A program made the position numbers and the translations under genes. Positions 18,303-25,495 of a stretch of 64,000 nt of DNA are shown here, piece after piece (positions within the stretch are counted from its first letter, which is position 1; every line of letters begins with the position of its first letter). Below the pieces are notes generated by a model, which was not told the origin of the DNA, did no database searches, and worked only from the letters and a program-made list of their open reading frames with translations. The stretch is taken from NCBI GenBank assembly GCA_028287305.1, contig JAQBPX010000028.1, positions 86,345-150,344 of the forward strand, read 5' to 3'. The stretch comes from Gemmatimonadota bacterium. Lineage in GTDB: Bacteria; Gemmatimonadota; Gemmatimonadetes; Gemmatimonadales; Gemmatimonadaceae.

Positions 18303-18596
18303 CTATCGCCAGCCGCAGGTGACGTAGTCGCCGATCTTCGCGGCGGCCCACCTTGCGGCGTCCACTGAGCATTGGCTGCCGTTGTCGGCAACGAGGACGT
18401 CGGGCGAGACCTTCTGCGCCACCTTGCGGCTCTGGTTCGGTTGCTCGGAAGTGGGCGGGCGGGTGGTGCGGCCGGTGCCTGCGTTGGTGCGCGCGCGGTC
18501 GTCCACGCCCGGGAGGGCGTGCGGGTTGCCTGTGCCTACGCTCGTGTGGATGCAGGAGAGCGTGGCGAGCAGGGGGAGAAGTCTGAAGCGGTGCAT
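18303..18596 (-). CDS. Putative lipoprotein (97 aa)
   Basis: Small exported protein of 97 residues. MHRFRLLPLLATLSC is a short signal peptide ending in an LxxC lipobox (LATLSC), so the Cys at residue 15 is probably lipid-modified. The mature part is polar and Thr/Arg/Pro-rich, with two further cysteines (NGSQCSVDAARW and DYVTCGWR) that could form a disulfide. The function is unknown. A longer open frame exists, but TATCCT five bases ahead of the ATG at 18596 supports this start. Directly upstream lies the large palindromic repeat array. Confidence 0.55.
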   Translation of the reverse strand: MHRFRLLPLLATLSCIHTSVGTGNPHALPGVDDRARTNAGTGRTTRPPTSEQPNQSRKVAQKVSPDVLVADNGSQCSVDAARWAAAKIGDYVTCGWR

Positions 18597-18601
18597 GAAG
18601 T

Positions 18602-18607
18602 AGGATA
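18602..18607 (-). promoter_or_regulatory. Leaderless-type -10 hexamer TATCCT
   Basis: TATCCT ends 5 bases before the lipoprotein ATG and lies right at the edge of the repeat array beginning at 18611. Confidence 0.5.
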
Positions 18608-18610
18608 GCG

Positions 18611-18901
18611 TGCTGCGGCCAACTGCGGCCAACTGCGGCCAACTGCGGCCAACTACGGCTAAATACGGCTAACCGCGGCTAGCGGCTAGCGGGACAGACA
18701 ACTGCACGGGCGGAACTGGAGCGGCTAGTTCGGCCACGGCGGCCACTACGGCTGGCGGCTTGCCGCGCGTGGCAGTTGCGCCAGCTGCAGTGGCCGCCCG
18801 CAGCCGTCGTGGCCGCTCCAGTTCCGCTCCTGCAGTTGTCCGTTCCGCTAGCCGCTAGCCGTCGTTATCCGCCGTTAGCGGTTAGCCGTTAGCCGTTAGC
18901 C
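18611..18901. repeat. Long imperfect palindrome with tandem-repeat ends
   Basis: Three parts are visible. First, CTGCGGCCAA is repeated four times in tandem (18613-18652), grading into ACGGCTAA words. Second, two ~72-base arms, 18676-18746 and 18789-18861, are inverted copies of each other: they share CGGCTAGCGGCTAGCGG, ACAACTGCA, CGGAACTGGAGCGGC and CGGCCACT in the same order. Third, GTTAGCC or GTTAGCG is repeated on the right (18873-18901), complementing the ACGGCTAA words on the left. The loop is 42 bases. No gene fits in this 290-base stretch and no transposase is near. Confidence 0.85.
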
Positions 18902-18907
18902 GAATCC

Positions 18908-20611
18908 CTACTGCCGAGTAGCCGCATTGAAGAACTTCTCGAGATCCGAGCGCAGCTTCTTCATGCTCGGCTCGTCGATGTACATCATGTGGCCCGCCGA
19001 GTAGCGCTCCACGGTGATGTTGCTCTTGGCGATCTTCGGGTCCACCGACATGTGGCTGAGCGTGTACTCCACGGCGCCCAGCGGCGTGGCGGCGTCGTAA
19101 TAGCCCTCGGCCACGAACAGGCGCATGTACGGGTTCTTCGCGAACGCGCGCTCGAGGTTCGGCACCACCGTGGCGTACTGGTTCTGCGGGTAGTTCCAGC
19201 GGCCGATGCCGCCGCCGAGGATGTAGTAGATGTCCTCGTTCTTGTAGTTCAGCTCGCGGCGCGTGTAGTCGGTGAGCACCGGCGTGAAGGTGTTGCGGAT
19301 CACGACTTCGCTCGGGTCGCCCACGCCACCGCCGCCGCCGCGTCCGCCGCCGCCGCCGCTCAGCAGCGGCGAGTACGCGGTGAAGCGTCCGTCGAGTCGG
19401 CCGACCTGCTGGCGATCGCTGCGCAGCAGCTCGGAGTCGAACGTCCCCAGCGCCACGCGCAGCTCGTTCTGCTCGATCACGTCGCGATCCAGCCCGGTGA
19501 AGCGCACCATCTGGTCCGTCACCGTCTTCAGCTCGGCCGGCGTGAGCTTGTTGCCCTTCATCAACGCCGCCGCGTACTCGTTGCTCGCCCAGCGCTCCGC
19601 CATGCTGGTCACTTCGCCCACGGACTTCGACTGCAGGTCGGCGGGCAGCTTCTTGTGGTACCAGGCGGTGGCCGCATACGTCGGGATGAAGCCGATGAAG
19701 CCCAGGTCATTGCCGCGCGTCTGGGCTGAGTAGCCGAAGTTGAGCACCGTCGAGAGCAGCACGACGCCGTTCATCACGATGCCGTCATCGGCCAGGTTGC
19801 CGGAGAGGCCGGCCGCGCGCGTGGTGCCGTAGCTCTCGCCGGCGAGGAACTTCGGCGATCCCATGCGGTCATGTCGCACGAGGTAGAGGCGAATGAACTC
19901 CGCCACCGAGCGAAGGTCCTCGTCGAGGCCCCAGAAGTTGGCGCCCACCTGCTGGCTCGTCGCGCGGCTGTAGCCCGTGCCGATCGGATCGATGAACACG
20001 AGGTCGGTCTGGTCGAGCAGCGTGTTCTCGTTGTCCATGTACGAGTAGGGCGGCGGCGGCGCGCTTCCCTCGCTCGTGAGCTTTACCTTCTTGGGCCCGA
20101 AGGCGCCGAGGTGCAGCCACACGCTCGCCGAACCCGGTCCACCATTGAAGGTGAAGGTGATCGGTCGCGTCGACGCGTTCGTGTTGTCCTTGAGGTAGGC
20201 CACGTAGTACATCCCGCCTTCCACTGCGCCGGAGGCGCCGTTGCGCATCGGCAGCATGCCGGCGACGGCGGTGTAGTTGATCGTCTGCCCGCGCACGTTC
20301 ACCGAGTGGTGCGTGACGCTCGGCGCCGCATCCGCCTGTGCGATGATGTCGCGCGGGACCGCCGCGCTCACGCCCGCGCCGAATCCCGCCCCGCCACCGA
20401 AGTTTCCGGCCCCGCCGCCGCCACCGCGACGCGCGCCACCACTCGAGTCTGGGGGCGTACCCACGGCGGGAGCGGCGCCGCCGCGCGGGCCACCGCCGCC
20501 GCCGCGCGTGCCGGTGGGCGCGGGCTGTGGGGTGCCCTGCGCGACGGCCGCGGAGGAGGCGAGGGTCAGGGCGAGAATGCTGCGGCCGAGGCCGAGGCGG
20601 GAGATGTCCAT
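18908..20611 (-). CDS. Exported S10 serine carboxypeptidase
   Basis: Secreted serine carboxypeptidase of family S10, 567 residues, removing C-terminal amino acids from peptides. A signal peptide (LGRSILALTLASSAAVAQG) is followed by a Gly/Pro/Arg-rich low-complexity stretch to ~residue 85. The alpha/beta-hydrolase core has the oxyanion block FTFNGGPGSASVWLHLG, the nucleophile motif AGESYGTTRA, the acid in FVAEGYYDAATPLG and the catalytic His in RYSAGHMMYID, so all catalytic residues are present. A second Gly-rich insert (LLSGGGGGRGGGGGVGDP) lies near residue 410. GGAG lies ~11 bases before the ATG. It is probably a periplasmic or extracellular scavenging peptidase. Confidence 0.92.
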   Translation of the reverse strand: MDISRLGLGRSILALTLASSAAVAQGTPQPAPTGTRGGGGGPRGGAAPAVGTPPDSSGGARRGGGGGAGNFGGGAGFGAGVSAAVPRDIIAQADAAPSVTHHSVNVRGQTINYTAVAGMLPMRNGASGAVEGGMYYVAYLKDNTNASTRPITFTFNGGPGSASVWLHLGAFGPKKVKLTSEGSAPPPPYSYMDNENTLLDQTDLVFIDPIGTGYSRATSQQVGANFWGLDEDLRSVAEFIRLYLVRHDRMGSPKFLAGESYGTTRAAGLSGNLADDGIVMNGVVLLSTVLNFGYSAQTRGNDLGFIGFIPTYAATAWYHKKLPADLQSKSVGEVTSMAERWASNEYAAALMKGNKLTPAELKTVTDQMVRFTGLDRDVIEQNELRVALGTFDSELLRSDRQQVGRLDGRFTAYSPLLSGGGGGRGGGGGVGDPSEVVIRNTFTPVLTDYTRRELNYKNEDIYYILGGGIGRWNYPQNQYATVVPNLERAFAKNPYMRLFVAEGYYDAATPLGAVEYTLSHMSVDPKIAKSNITVERYSAGHMMYIDEPSMKKLRSDLEKFFNAATRQ

Positions 20612-20719
20612 CGAGTGGGGCTCCGGATCAGGATTCGGGGGCGCGGGAAGGGGCGCCCCCGGATGGGGAAGGACCTGCTCTGACGGTGTTACGCGGCCAT
20701 GGGCCGGGGCGCTGGATTC

Positions 20720-21013
20720 CTACCGGGCCATGGAGCCAAGGCTGCGCTCGAGGGCCCGGACCTCGCGCACCAACGGCGTGAGGTCCTGCTCCACGAGCTC
20801 GGGGTGGTTGAGCTCCCCCGCCTCGGCGCGATGGAGGAAGCGCGCGATCTGCGTGTCGGAGGCACCGCGCGCCAGGAGCGCATAGACCTCGTGCGCGTAC
20901 GGCTGGTACTCGAGGTGCTCGCCCGGGGACTCACGCACGGCGAGGGGATCCCACTTGAGGAGCAGGAGCTGCTCGATGGCGTTCTCGGCGAGCTGTCGGG
21001 TTTCGGTGGACAT
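20720..21013 (-). CDS. Hypothetical helical protein (97 aa)
   Basis: Soluble, acidic, helical protein of 97 residues (TRQLAENAIEQLLLLKWDPL at the start, PLVREVRALERSLGSM at the end). The middle, YQPYAHEVYALLARGASDTQ, followed by IARFLHRAE, suggests a compact helical bundle of the kind seen in small immunity or chaperone-like proteins, but I recognise no family. TATACC four bases before the ATG points to its own promoter. The long upstream open frame on this strand is a shadow of the neighbouring YdeI-like gene. Confidence 0.6.
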   Translation of the reverse strand: MSTETRQLAENAIEQLLLLKWDPLAVRESPGEHLEYQPYAHEVYALLARGASDTQIARFLHRAEAGELNHPELVEQDLTPLVREVRALERSLGSMAR

Positions 21014-21071
21014 GCGAGGTATAGTGCAGCGCGCGGGGCCAAACAGCAAAAAAAGGGCTGAACAGGAAAGG

Positions 21072-21155
21072 GGCGGACGTCCAGGACAACGGCGGATCTG
21101 AATCATCGGTCGGTCGGCTCCTATCCCGTCGTTGTCTGCAGTTGTCCCTGCTAGG
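21072..21155. repeat. CAGTTGTCC-type dispersed repeat
   Basis: GGACAACGGCGG at 21085 pairs imperfectly with CCGTCGTTGTC at 21126, and TGCAGTTGTCC (21137-21147) followed by GCTAGG matches the right arm of the large palindrome (TGCAGTTGTCCGTTCCGCTAG at 18831), here shortened. It appears to be a decayed copy of the same repeat family between two genes on the minus strand. Confidence 0.5.
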
Positions 21156-21789
21156 CTTTTTTCTTCTTTGGCCTCTCCGTCCGGTGCCTCAGCCCATCCC
21201 GGCAGAGGTCCATCACTTCCTTGAGGCGCGCGGCCCTCGTCTCCGGGCGCTTCGCGGAGTTGAGCCGGAACAGGTAGCCCTTCCGCGTGGTCATGGACAC
21301 GGAGTCGAAGTACGCCTTCGCCTTCTTGTCCTTCGCGAGGGCCTTCGCGAGCTCGGGCGGGATCACGAATGCCTCCACGCCGTCGATGCTCTCCCACGCG
21401 CCATTCTGCTTCGCGACCGCAATCGACGCGAGCCCCGCGGGCGCCATGAGCCCCTCGTCGACCAGTCGCGCGACGCGCGTCTTGTTCAGCTTCGACCAGG
21501 TGCTCTTCGGCTTGCGGGGCGCGAAGAACTGCATGTACCGATGTTCGTCGAGCGGGCGCACGGTGCTGTCGATCCAGCCGTAGCAGAGCGCCTCCTCCAC
21601 CGCATCGGCATACGACAGTCGCTCTGCGCGGCTCGTCTTCTTGTCGTACACCAGCCAGATGCCGGACGACTTCGCGTGTTGCCGCGCGAGCCACTTCCGC
21701 CAGGAACGGCGGTCGGGGACGTAGACCTGTTCGGCCGTGGCGAGGATCGATGCGGGGCGGGGAATTCGAGCCTCCGGAGGGGTGTTCCA
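21151..21789 (-). CDS. YdeI/OmpD-associated family protein, start unclear
   Basis: Member of the YdeI/OmpD-associated family, soluble proteins with C-terminal basic tails (here RPKKKKA) and unclear function. Family blocks are all present: SWRKWLARQHAKSSGIWLVY, EEALCYGWIDSTVRP, RKPKSTWSKLNKTRV and ESIDGVEAFVIPPEL. The N-terminal blocks lie upstream of the only usable start codon inside the frame (GTG at 21651), so the true protein must begin earlier, around 21789. No in-frame ATG, GTG or TTG exists there: an ATG at 21790 is one base out of frame. Either a rare start (ATT at 21810 or ATC) is used, or a one-base indel or sequencing error broke the start. Confidence 0.68.
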   Translation of the reverse strand, partial: WNTPPEARIPRPASILATAEQVYVPDRRSWRKWLARQHAKSSGIWLVYDKKTSRAERLSYADAVEEALCYGWIDSTVRPLDEHRYMQFFAPRKPKSTWSKLNKTRVARLVDEGLMAPAGLASIAVAKQNGAWESIDGVEAFVIPPELAKALAKDKKAKAYFDSVSMTTRKGYLFRLNSAKRPETRAARLKEVMDLCRDGLRHRTERPKKKKA

Positions 21790-21895
21790 TGAAAATGCAA
21801 GGCGGAGAATCGCCTGTCACGTGCCCACGCGTGGGGCCCATCCGGTTATCTTTCAGTACAAGGAGTACGCCTTACCCAAGCCGCGAGAGTATCCG

Positions 21896-22204
21896 ATGGG
21901 CGAGATTCAGTTCGAGGAAGGTGGTCGTACGTTCACCTGTCACGTGGCGCCTTGCGTCGCCACCCCCGACACCTCGTGGTGGTGGGTGAGTGTTGCCGGC
22001 GACGGACAGCGCTACGCCGCTTTCCACGCGAATCCCAAGGAATCCAAGACGGCCGTGAAGAAGCGCGTCGTCGCGTACTACGAGCAGGTGCTGGCCGACC
22101 GCGCCCGTCCCCCGGTTCCGCGGGCCGAGTTCGTGGCGAACCGCATGGCCGCGACCGCGCGCAAGAACGCGGCAGCCGCCGCGAAAGCCGCCGTCGTCGA
22201 GTAG
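21896..22204 (+). CDS. Hypothetical protein (102 aa) with Ala/Lys-rich tail
   Basis: Small soluble protein of 102 residues starting MGEIQFEEGGRTFTCHVAPC. It has a beta-rich N-terminal half with Trp-rich TSWWWVSVAGDGQRYAAF, a helix rich in Lys, and an Ala/Lys/Arg-rich C-terminal tail (MAATARKNAAAAAKAAVVE) like those of nucleic-acid-associated proteins. Function unknown. The frame remains open to 21737, but the upstream part overlaps the YdeI-like gene on the other strand and looks non-coding. Confidence 0.55.
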   Translation: MGEIQFEEGGRTFTCHVAPCVATPDTSWWWVSVAGDGQRYAAFHANPKESKTAVKKRVVAYYEQVLADRARPPVPRAEFVANRMAATARKNAAAAAKAAVVE

Positions 22205-22225
22205 GCGGCTCGCAGGACCGCCGGC

Positions 22226-22615
22226 TCAGTTCCCCGTGGGAACGATGCCGGCATTCTCCACCATGAGGATCACGGTGCGCACGGGCGCTCGCGTCCTGTG
22301 CATCACGCCCCGCGGCACCACGTAGCCCTGCCGGGGGCCGAGCTCGATCACGGTGCCGGGTGACCCGTCGTCGCGCTCGTCGAGGTCGATGAGGAACAGT
22401 CCCTCGATCACGTAGAAGAACTCGTCGTCGCCGTCATGCTTGTGCCAGTGATACTCGCCCTGCATCACGCCCATGCGCACCACCGAGTCGTTCACCCGGC
22501 AGAGCGTCTGGTTCCACCACTGGTCCTTCACGCCGTCGATCACCGGCTGCAGGTCGATCTTCTCGAGCGCCGGGAACCTGACGTCGAGGTGGGTCACGTA
22601 GGGGTAGTCGGTCAT
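22226..22615 (-). CDS. Single-domain cupin protein
   Basis: Cupin-fold protein of 129 residues. The metal-site motif is clear: YHWHKHDGDDEFFYVIEG (His, His and Glu ligands at about residues 56-65) and the second cupin block PRQGYVVPRGVMHRTRAP with the last His. Such proteins may be isomerases, dioxygenases or ligand-binding modules; the substrate cannot be told. It is divergent from a TMEM175-like channel gene with only 45 bases between, and CATAAT lies five bases ahead of its ATG. Confidence 0.82.
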   Translation of the reverse strand: MTDYPYVTHLDVRFPALEKIDLQPVIDGVKDQWWNQTLCRVNDSVVRMGVMQGEYHWHKHDGDDEFFYVIEGLFLIDLDERDDGSPGTVIELGPRQGYVVPRGVMHRTRAPVRTVILMVENAGIVPTGN

Positions 22616-22620
22616 CCCTG

Positions 22621-22626
22621 ATTATG
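22621..22626 (-). promoter_or_regulatory. Leaderless-type -10 hexamer CATAAT
   Basis: CATAAT with a 5-base spacer (CAGGG) to the cupin ATG, in the 45-base divergent spacer. Confidence 0.5.
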
Positions 22627-22647
22627 GTCAAGGCACCGGCGACGCGC

Positions 22648-22653
22648 TACGAT
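22648..22653 (+). promoter_or_regulatory. Leaderless-type -10 hexamer TACGAT
   Basis: TACGAT with a 7-base spacer to the ATG at 22661. Two back-to-back hexamers thus fit in a 45-base intergenic space, which leaves no room for 5' leaders. Confidence 0.55.
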
Positions 22654-22660
22654 TACGCGC

Positions 22661-23239
22661 ATGGACACCGGGCGACTCGAGGCATTCACCGACGGCGTGA
22701 TCGCGATCCTGATCACGATCATGATCCTGGAGCTCAAGGTTCCGCATGAGCCCACGTGGAGTGCGCTTGGGCCCATGCTCCCCGTGTTCCTGACGTACGT
22801 GCTGAGCTTCATCTACCTCGGCATCTACTGGAGCAATCATCACCACATGCTGCAGGCCGCCGAGCGCGTGAACGGCGCCGTGCTCTGGGCGAACCTGCAC
22901 CTGCTCTTCTGGCTCTCGCTCGTGCCGTTCGTCACGAGCTGGATGGGCGAGAATCATTTCGCGCCCATTCCCACCGCGGCGTATGGCGCGGTGCTCTTCT
23001 GCGCCGCGATCGCCTACTACATCCTGCAGGGCGCGATCATCCGTGAGCAGGGTCCGGGCTCGACGCTCGAGCGCGCGGTGGGCGGTGACCTGAAGGGAAA
23101 GCTCTCGCCGATCCTGTACCTCGTGGGCATTGGGCTGGCGTTCGTGCGCCCGTGGCTCTCCGACCTGTTCTATGCGGCGGTGGCGCTCATGTGGCTGGTG
23201 CCCGATCGCCGCATCGAGACTCAGGTGGCGCGCGCGTAG
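22661..23239 (+). CDS. TMEM175/DUF1211 family potassium channel
   Basis: Inner-membrane protein of 192 residues in the TMEM175 (DUF1211) family, K+-permeable channels that assemble as tetramers in bacteria. The N-terminal signature RLEAFTDGVIAILITI matches the conserved R-x3-F-(S/T)-D-G-V motif of helix 1. Six hydrophobic segments follow, including FIYLGIYWSNHHHML and LFWLSLVPFVTSW, and the C-terminus is short and charged (PDRRIETQ). Its 3' end overlaps the convergent membrane protein gene by 19 bases. Confidence 0.87.
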   Translation: MDTGRLEAFTDGVIAILITIMILELKVPHEPTWSALGPMLPVFLTYVLSFIYLGIYWSNHHHMLQAAERVNGAVLWANLHLLFWLSLVPFVTSWMGENHFAPIPTAAYGAVLFCAAIAYYILQGAIIREQGPGSTLERAVGGDLKGKLSPILYLVGIGLAFVRPWLSDLFYAAVALMWLVPDRRIETQVARA

Positions 23240-23628
23240 CGTTCCTTCTGGGCGGCCATGAACGCGCGCACCTCGGGCGCCTTCACCAGGATCACGAACG
23301 CGAGCACCTGCACGCCGCCGGCGATCGCGAAGACCACGCGATCGATCCAGTCGAGTCCCTTCATGGCGAAGGCGATCACGAGGATGGCGGCGCCGGCGAA
23401 CACCGTGAAGAGCCCGAGCGCCCAGAGTGCGCGACGACTGCCGCGCCACACGAGCACGCAGCAGAGGGCGATGACGGCCAGGCGTCCCCACGTCGCCACT
23501 GGATTCGAGCCGGCGGAGCCCGCGGCCAGCCACGTGACCACGGCGGAGACCCAGAAGATTCGCCAGAGGTTCACGCGAACGAGCGATCGCCCCTCACGCA
23601 GCTCGAGCTCGTCCCCGGGGTCGGGCAA
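23221..23628 (-). CDS. Four-span hypothetical membrane protein
   Basis: Membrane protein with four predicted helices: IFWVSAVVTWLAAG, RLAVIALCCVLVW, GLFTVFAGAAILVIAFAM and VVFAIAGGVQVLAFVILV, ending in a short charged tail (MAAQKERYARAT). No family recognised. The start is uncertain: TTG at 23628 sits two bases after the stop of the upstream gene and gives a 135-residue protein with an acidic N-terminal tail, while GTG at 23574 gives 117 residues beginning right at the first helix. The close spacing suggests co-translation with the upstream gene. Confidence 0.6.
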   Translation of the reverse strand: MPDPGDELELREGRSLVRVNLWRIFWVSAVVTWLAAGSAGSNPVATWGRLAVIALCCVLVWRGSRRALWALGLFTVFAGAAILVIAFAMKGLDWIDRVVFAIAGGVQVLAFVILVKAPEVRAFMAAQKERYARAT

Positions 23629-23630
23629 CG

Positions 23631-23882
23631 TCAGCCGGCGGAGCTCCCCGACATCACCGTGGGGTCGCCCTCGATGAGCGAGAGCATGAACTCGCAGGCC
23701 GCCGACTCGTCGGGGAACATCCGCTCGCGCGTGGGCATGTCGCCGAGCGTCGAGTAGACGATCCATCCGTACGTCTCCTTCGATAGCACGTAGCGACTGG
23801 TCGAGGGTGAGGCGGAGAAGGAGTACGCATCGGCGCGCACTCCCCGCTCGGCGAGCTTCGCTTTGAGGTCAGCAATGGTCAC
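23631..23882 (-). CDS. Hypothetical protein (83 aa)
   Basis: Small soluble protein of 83 residues starting at GTG 23882 (VTIADLKAKLAERGVRADAY). The layout is a helix, the polar-aromatic stretch TSRYVLSKETYGWIVYSTLG and an acidic helix (DESAACEFMLSLIEGD). It resembles small alpha/beta proteins of immunity or regulator type, without a specific match. TAATCT six bases before the GTG supports the start codon and a leaderless transcript shared with the downstream membrane protein gene. Confidence 0.6.
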   Translation of the reverse strand: MTIADLKAKLAERGVRADAYSFSASPSTSRYVLSKETYGWIVYSTLGDMPTRERMFPDESAACEFMLSLIEGDPTVMSGSSAG

Positions 23883-23888
23883 GCGAAT

Positions 23889-23894
23889 AGATTA
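23889..23894 (-). promoter_or_regulatory. Leaderless-type -10 hexamer TAATCT
   Basis: TAATCT with a 6-base spacer (ATTCGC) to the GTG start at 23882. Confidence 0.55.
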
Positions 23895-23970
23895 GCATGG
23901 GAACGCTGCGCTGTACAACCGTCAGCGTGCGATTCATGCAGCAGTCAGGATTGCCGACGACCGCACCGTG

Positions 23971-23976
23971 TAGCTT
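23971..23976 (+). promoter_or_regulatory. Leaderless-type -10 hexamer TAGCTT
   Basis: TAGCTT with a 7-base spacer to the ATG at 23984; decides this start over an upstream one at 23897. Confidence 0.5.
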
Positions 23977-23983
23977 GCCTCGA

Positions 23984-24217
23984 ATGGAATACGACAGCGA
24001 AGAAGAGTTCGACCTCGGAGACGGCACCGCGGAGACGGAAGCCTGCGTGCGCTGCCCGTACTGCGGCGAGTCCGTGGAGATCGCGCTCGACCCCGGGAGC
24101 GGGGAGCAGCAGGAGTACGTGGAGGACTGCGAGGTCTGCTGCCAGCCGTGGCGCGTCAGCCTGTGCTACGACGCGGAGGGAAGGGCTGAGGTGAGCGTGT
24201 CGATCCTGGACGAGTGA
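23984..24217 (+). CDS. CPXCG-motif cysteine-rich protein
   Basis: Protein of 77 residues with an acidic N-terminus (MEYDSEEEFDLGDG) and two cysteine pairs, CPYCGESVEI and CEVCCQPWRVSL, the pattern of the CPXCG family. The four cysteines probably bind one zinc ion in a ribbon. The role is unknown; proteins of this kind may assist nucleic-acid or protein binding. The gene stands alone, flanked upstream by a divergent gene and downstream by a short repeat. Confidence 0.8.
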   Translation: MEYDSEEEFDLGDGTAETEACVRCPYCGESVEIALDPGSGEQQEYVEDCEVCCQPWRVSLCYDAEGRAEVSVSILDE

Positions 24218-24227
24218 CAGCGAACGA

Positions 24228-24260
24228 CAGGTCCCTCGCTGCGCTCAGGACGACAACCTG
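24228..24260. repeat. Short imperfect palindrome with CTCGCTGCGCTCAGGAC core
   Basis: CAGGT and GTCC on the left pair with ACCTG and GGAC on the right around CTCGCTGCGCTCA. The core resembles a short palindromic word often seen dispersed between genes in soil bacteria. It lies between two convergent genes and could also end transcription. Confidence 0.45.
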
Positions 24261-24261
24261 C

Positions 24262-24714
24262 TCATTCGTCCGGCTGTGACTTCCGCTCGCGCTCGCTGAA
24301 GAGGCGCGCGGCGGGCGCCGTGCGCAGGGCGTGCGAGTACGAGCTCACAGTGGGCTCGGCCACGAGTCCATCGCCGCGCAGCAGCACGGCCTGTGCGCTC
24401 TTCGCGAAGCCGAGCAGGCCGGCGCTGAAGGTGGCGTCCAGCCGGCGCACGTCCACGCGGGCGATTACCTGCGCGACACGCCCCTCCTTCGCCACCACCT
24501 CGATGCGGTTGCCCTCGAGGGTGCCCCACGTCTCGCGCTCGGCGCTCGAGTCCGGTCCGGCGGACAGCACGGCGCCCAGGCGGGCACGGTAGTCGGCCGG
24601 CAGCGCACCGCCCGTCCACCAGTCGGTGGTGCGCACGGTCTCGTCGGTCAGCGCGCGCGGCTGCTGCATGGCGCGATGCGGCACGAGGAAGAACTCGACC
24701 TGCCAGGGCGCCAA
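24262..24714 (-). CDS. Hypothetical protein (150 aa)
   Basis: Soluble protein of ~150 residues that I do not recognise. Likely start is TTG at 24714, two bases after the stop of the upstream zinc-ribbon gene, giving MAPWQVEFFLVPHRAM. The N-terminal ~70 residues are mixed (WWTGGALPADYRARLGAVL); the rest looks like an alpha/beta sheet with GNRIEVVAKEGRVAQVIARV, GLLGFAKSAQAVLL and a charged C-terminus. The frame is open further upstream (to 25131) but that part overlaps two genes. It is the last gene of the S41 protease operon and may act with it. Confidence 0.55.
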   Translation of the reverse strand: MAPWQVEFFLVPHRAMQQPRALTDETVRTTDWWTGGALPADYRARLGAVLSAGPDSSAERETWGTLEGNRIEVVAKEGRVAQVIARVDVRRLDATFSAGLLGFAKSAQAVLLRGDGLVAEPTVSSYSHALRTAPAARLFSERERKSQPDE

Positions 24715-24716
24715 CG

Positions 24717-24911
24717 CTATTCCTCGGTGAGGCCCGGGCGCGTGGCGCGAATCTCGGCGCGCTCCCGGAAGGAGATGGTCTTGCCGCACTGCGTGCAGAT
24801 GTAGTTCCCGGTGCGCTCGCCGGCCGCGTCGTATTCCTTGGCGAACGCGGGGTGGTCGCAGGGCTTGTCGCCCCACGAGTCGCGCAGCTCCTCGGCCTTC
24901 TTCTGTTTCAT
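24717..24911 (-). CDS. Small zinc-ribbon-like protein (64 aa)
   Basis: Protein of 64 residues with CDHPAFAKEYDAAGERTGNY followed by CTQCGKTISFRERAE. The spacing of Cys, His and the Cys pair suggests one zinc site. The start ATG has AGGA eight bases upstream. The function is unknown. It lies 38 bases after a small membrane protein gene and two bases before the next gene, within a four-gene minus-strand unit headed by the S41 protease. Confidence 0.65.
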   Translation of the reverse strand: MKQKKAEELRDSWGDKPCDHPAFAKEYDAAGERTGNYICTQCGKTISFRERAEIRATRPGLTEE

Positions 24912-24949
24912 GGCGTCCTGTTCCGTACGGTGTCCCGAAAGCTAGCCAG

Positions 24950-25483
24950 TCAGGGCTTCGGGACCGCAATCCACCCGGGGCCGTCGGCGGGCGGATCGAG
25001 CCTGCGGCAGCTCCAGAGCTTCGCGCGCGATCGGTAATCGCAGACGGTCGGCTTCTGTCCGCCGTACCGGAACGAGAGCATGTACGCGTCGCCCTGCACG
25101 CGATACTCGAGCGGGTGGAAGTACGGGTCATCCTCCACGCGCGGTATCGACCAGATGTCGTGCCCCACGATCTCGCGCAGCGAGGGCGGATAGTGCTTCT
25201 CTCGCGCGTGGTACTTGCCGAGTGCGTAGATCATCGGTCGCGCGAGCTCGAAGTCCCGCTCCGCGAACGGCCCGCCGCCTGCATCAGGCCCGCTGCAGAT
25301 GGTAAGCATCAGGACGGTGAGCGCGAGCAGGCCGCCAGCCAGGCAGCCGATGGACTGCGCGGAATTCGTGCGCTCCATCCCGCCCCTTCCGAATAGCCGG
25401 AGCGAGACCTTCGGCCCCGCCCATGCGACGAGCGCGCACGCAATGAGGAAGCCGAGAAGCTTGCCCACCGCGTACGCGCTCAT
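24950..25483 (-). CDS. Hypothetical membrane-anchored protein
   Basis: Protein of 177 residues with two hydrophobic segments near the N-terminus (LLGFLIACALVAWAG and CLAGGLLALTVLMLTICSG) and a ~110-residue polar domain after them (DFELARPMIYALGKYHARE, YPPSLREIVGHDIW, FHPLEYRVQGDAYMLSFRYG), which should be extracytoplasmic. That domain resembles the globular part of type II secretion pseudopilins (YPxSLxEIV and short strands), so a minor-pilin-like fold is possible. The ATG has a strong AAGGAA site and lies 12 bases after the protease stop. Confidence 0.6.
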   Translation of the reverse strand: MSAYAVGKLLGFLIACALVAWAGPKVSLRLFGRGGMERTNSAQSIGCLAGGLLALTVLMLTICSGPDAGGGPFAERDFELARPMIYALGKYHAREKHYPPSLREIVGHDIWSIPRVEDDPYFHPLEYRVQGDAYMLSFRYGGQKPTVCDYRSRAKLWSCRRLDPPADGPGWIAVPKP

Positions 25484-25495
25484 GCTGTTCCTTCC

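Noticed and set aside
18611..18901. Insertion sequence
   Set aside because: Arms are present, but no transposase frame and no target-site duplication can be seen.
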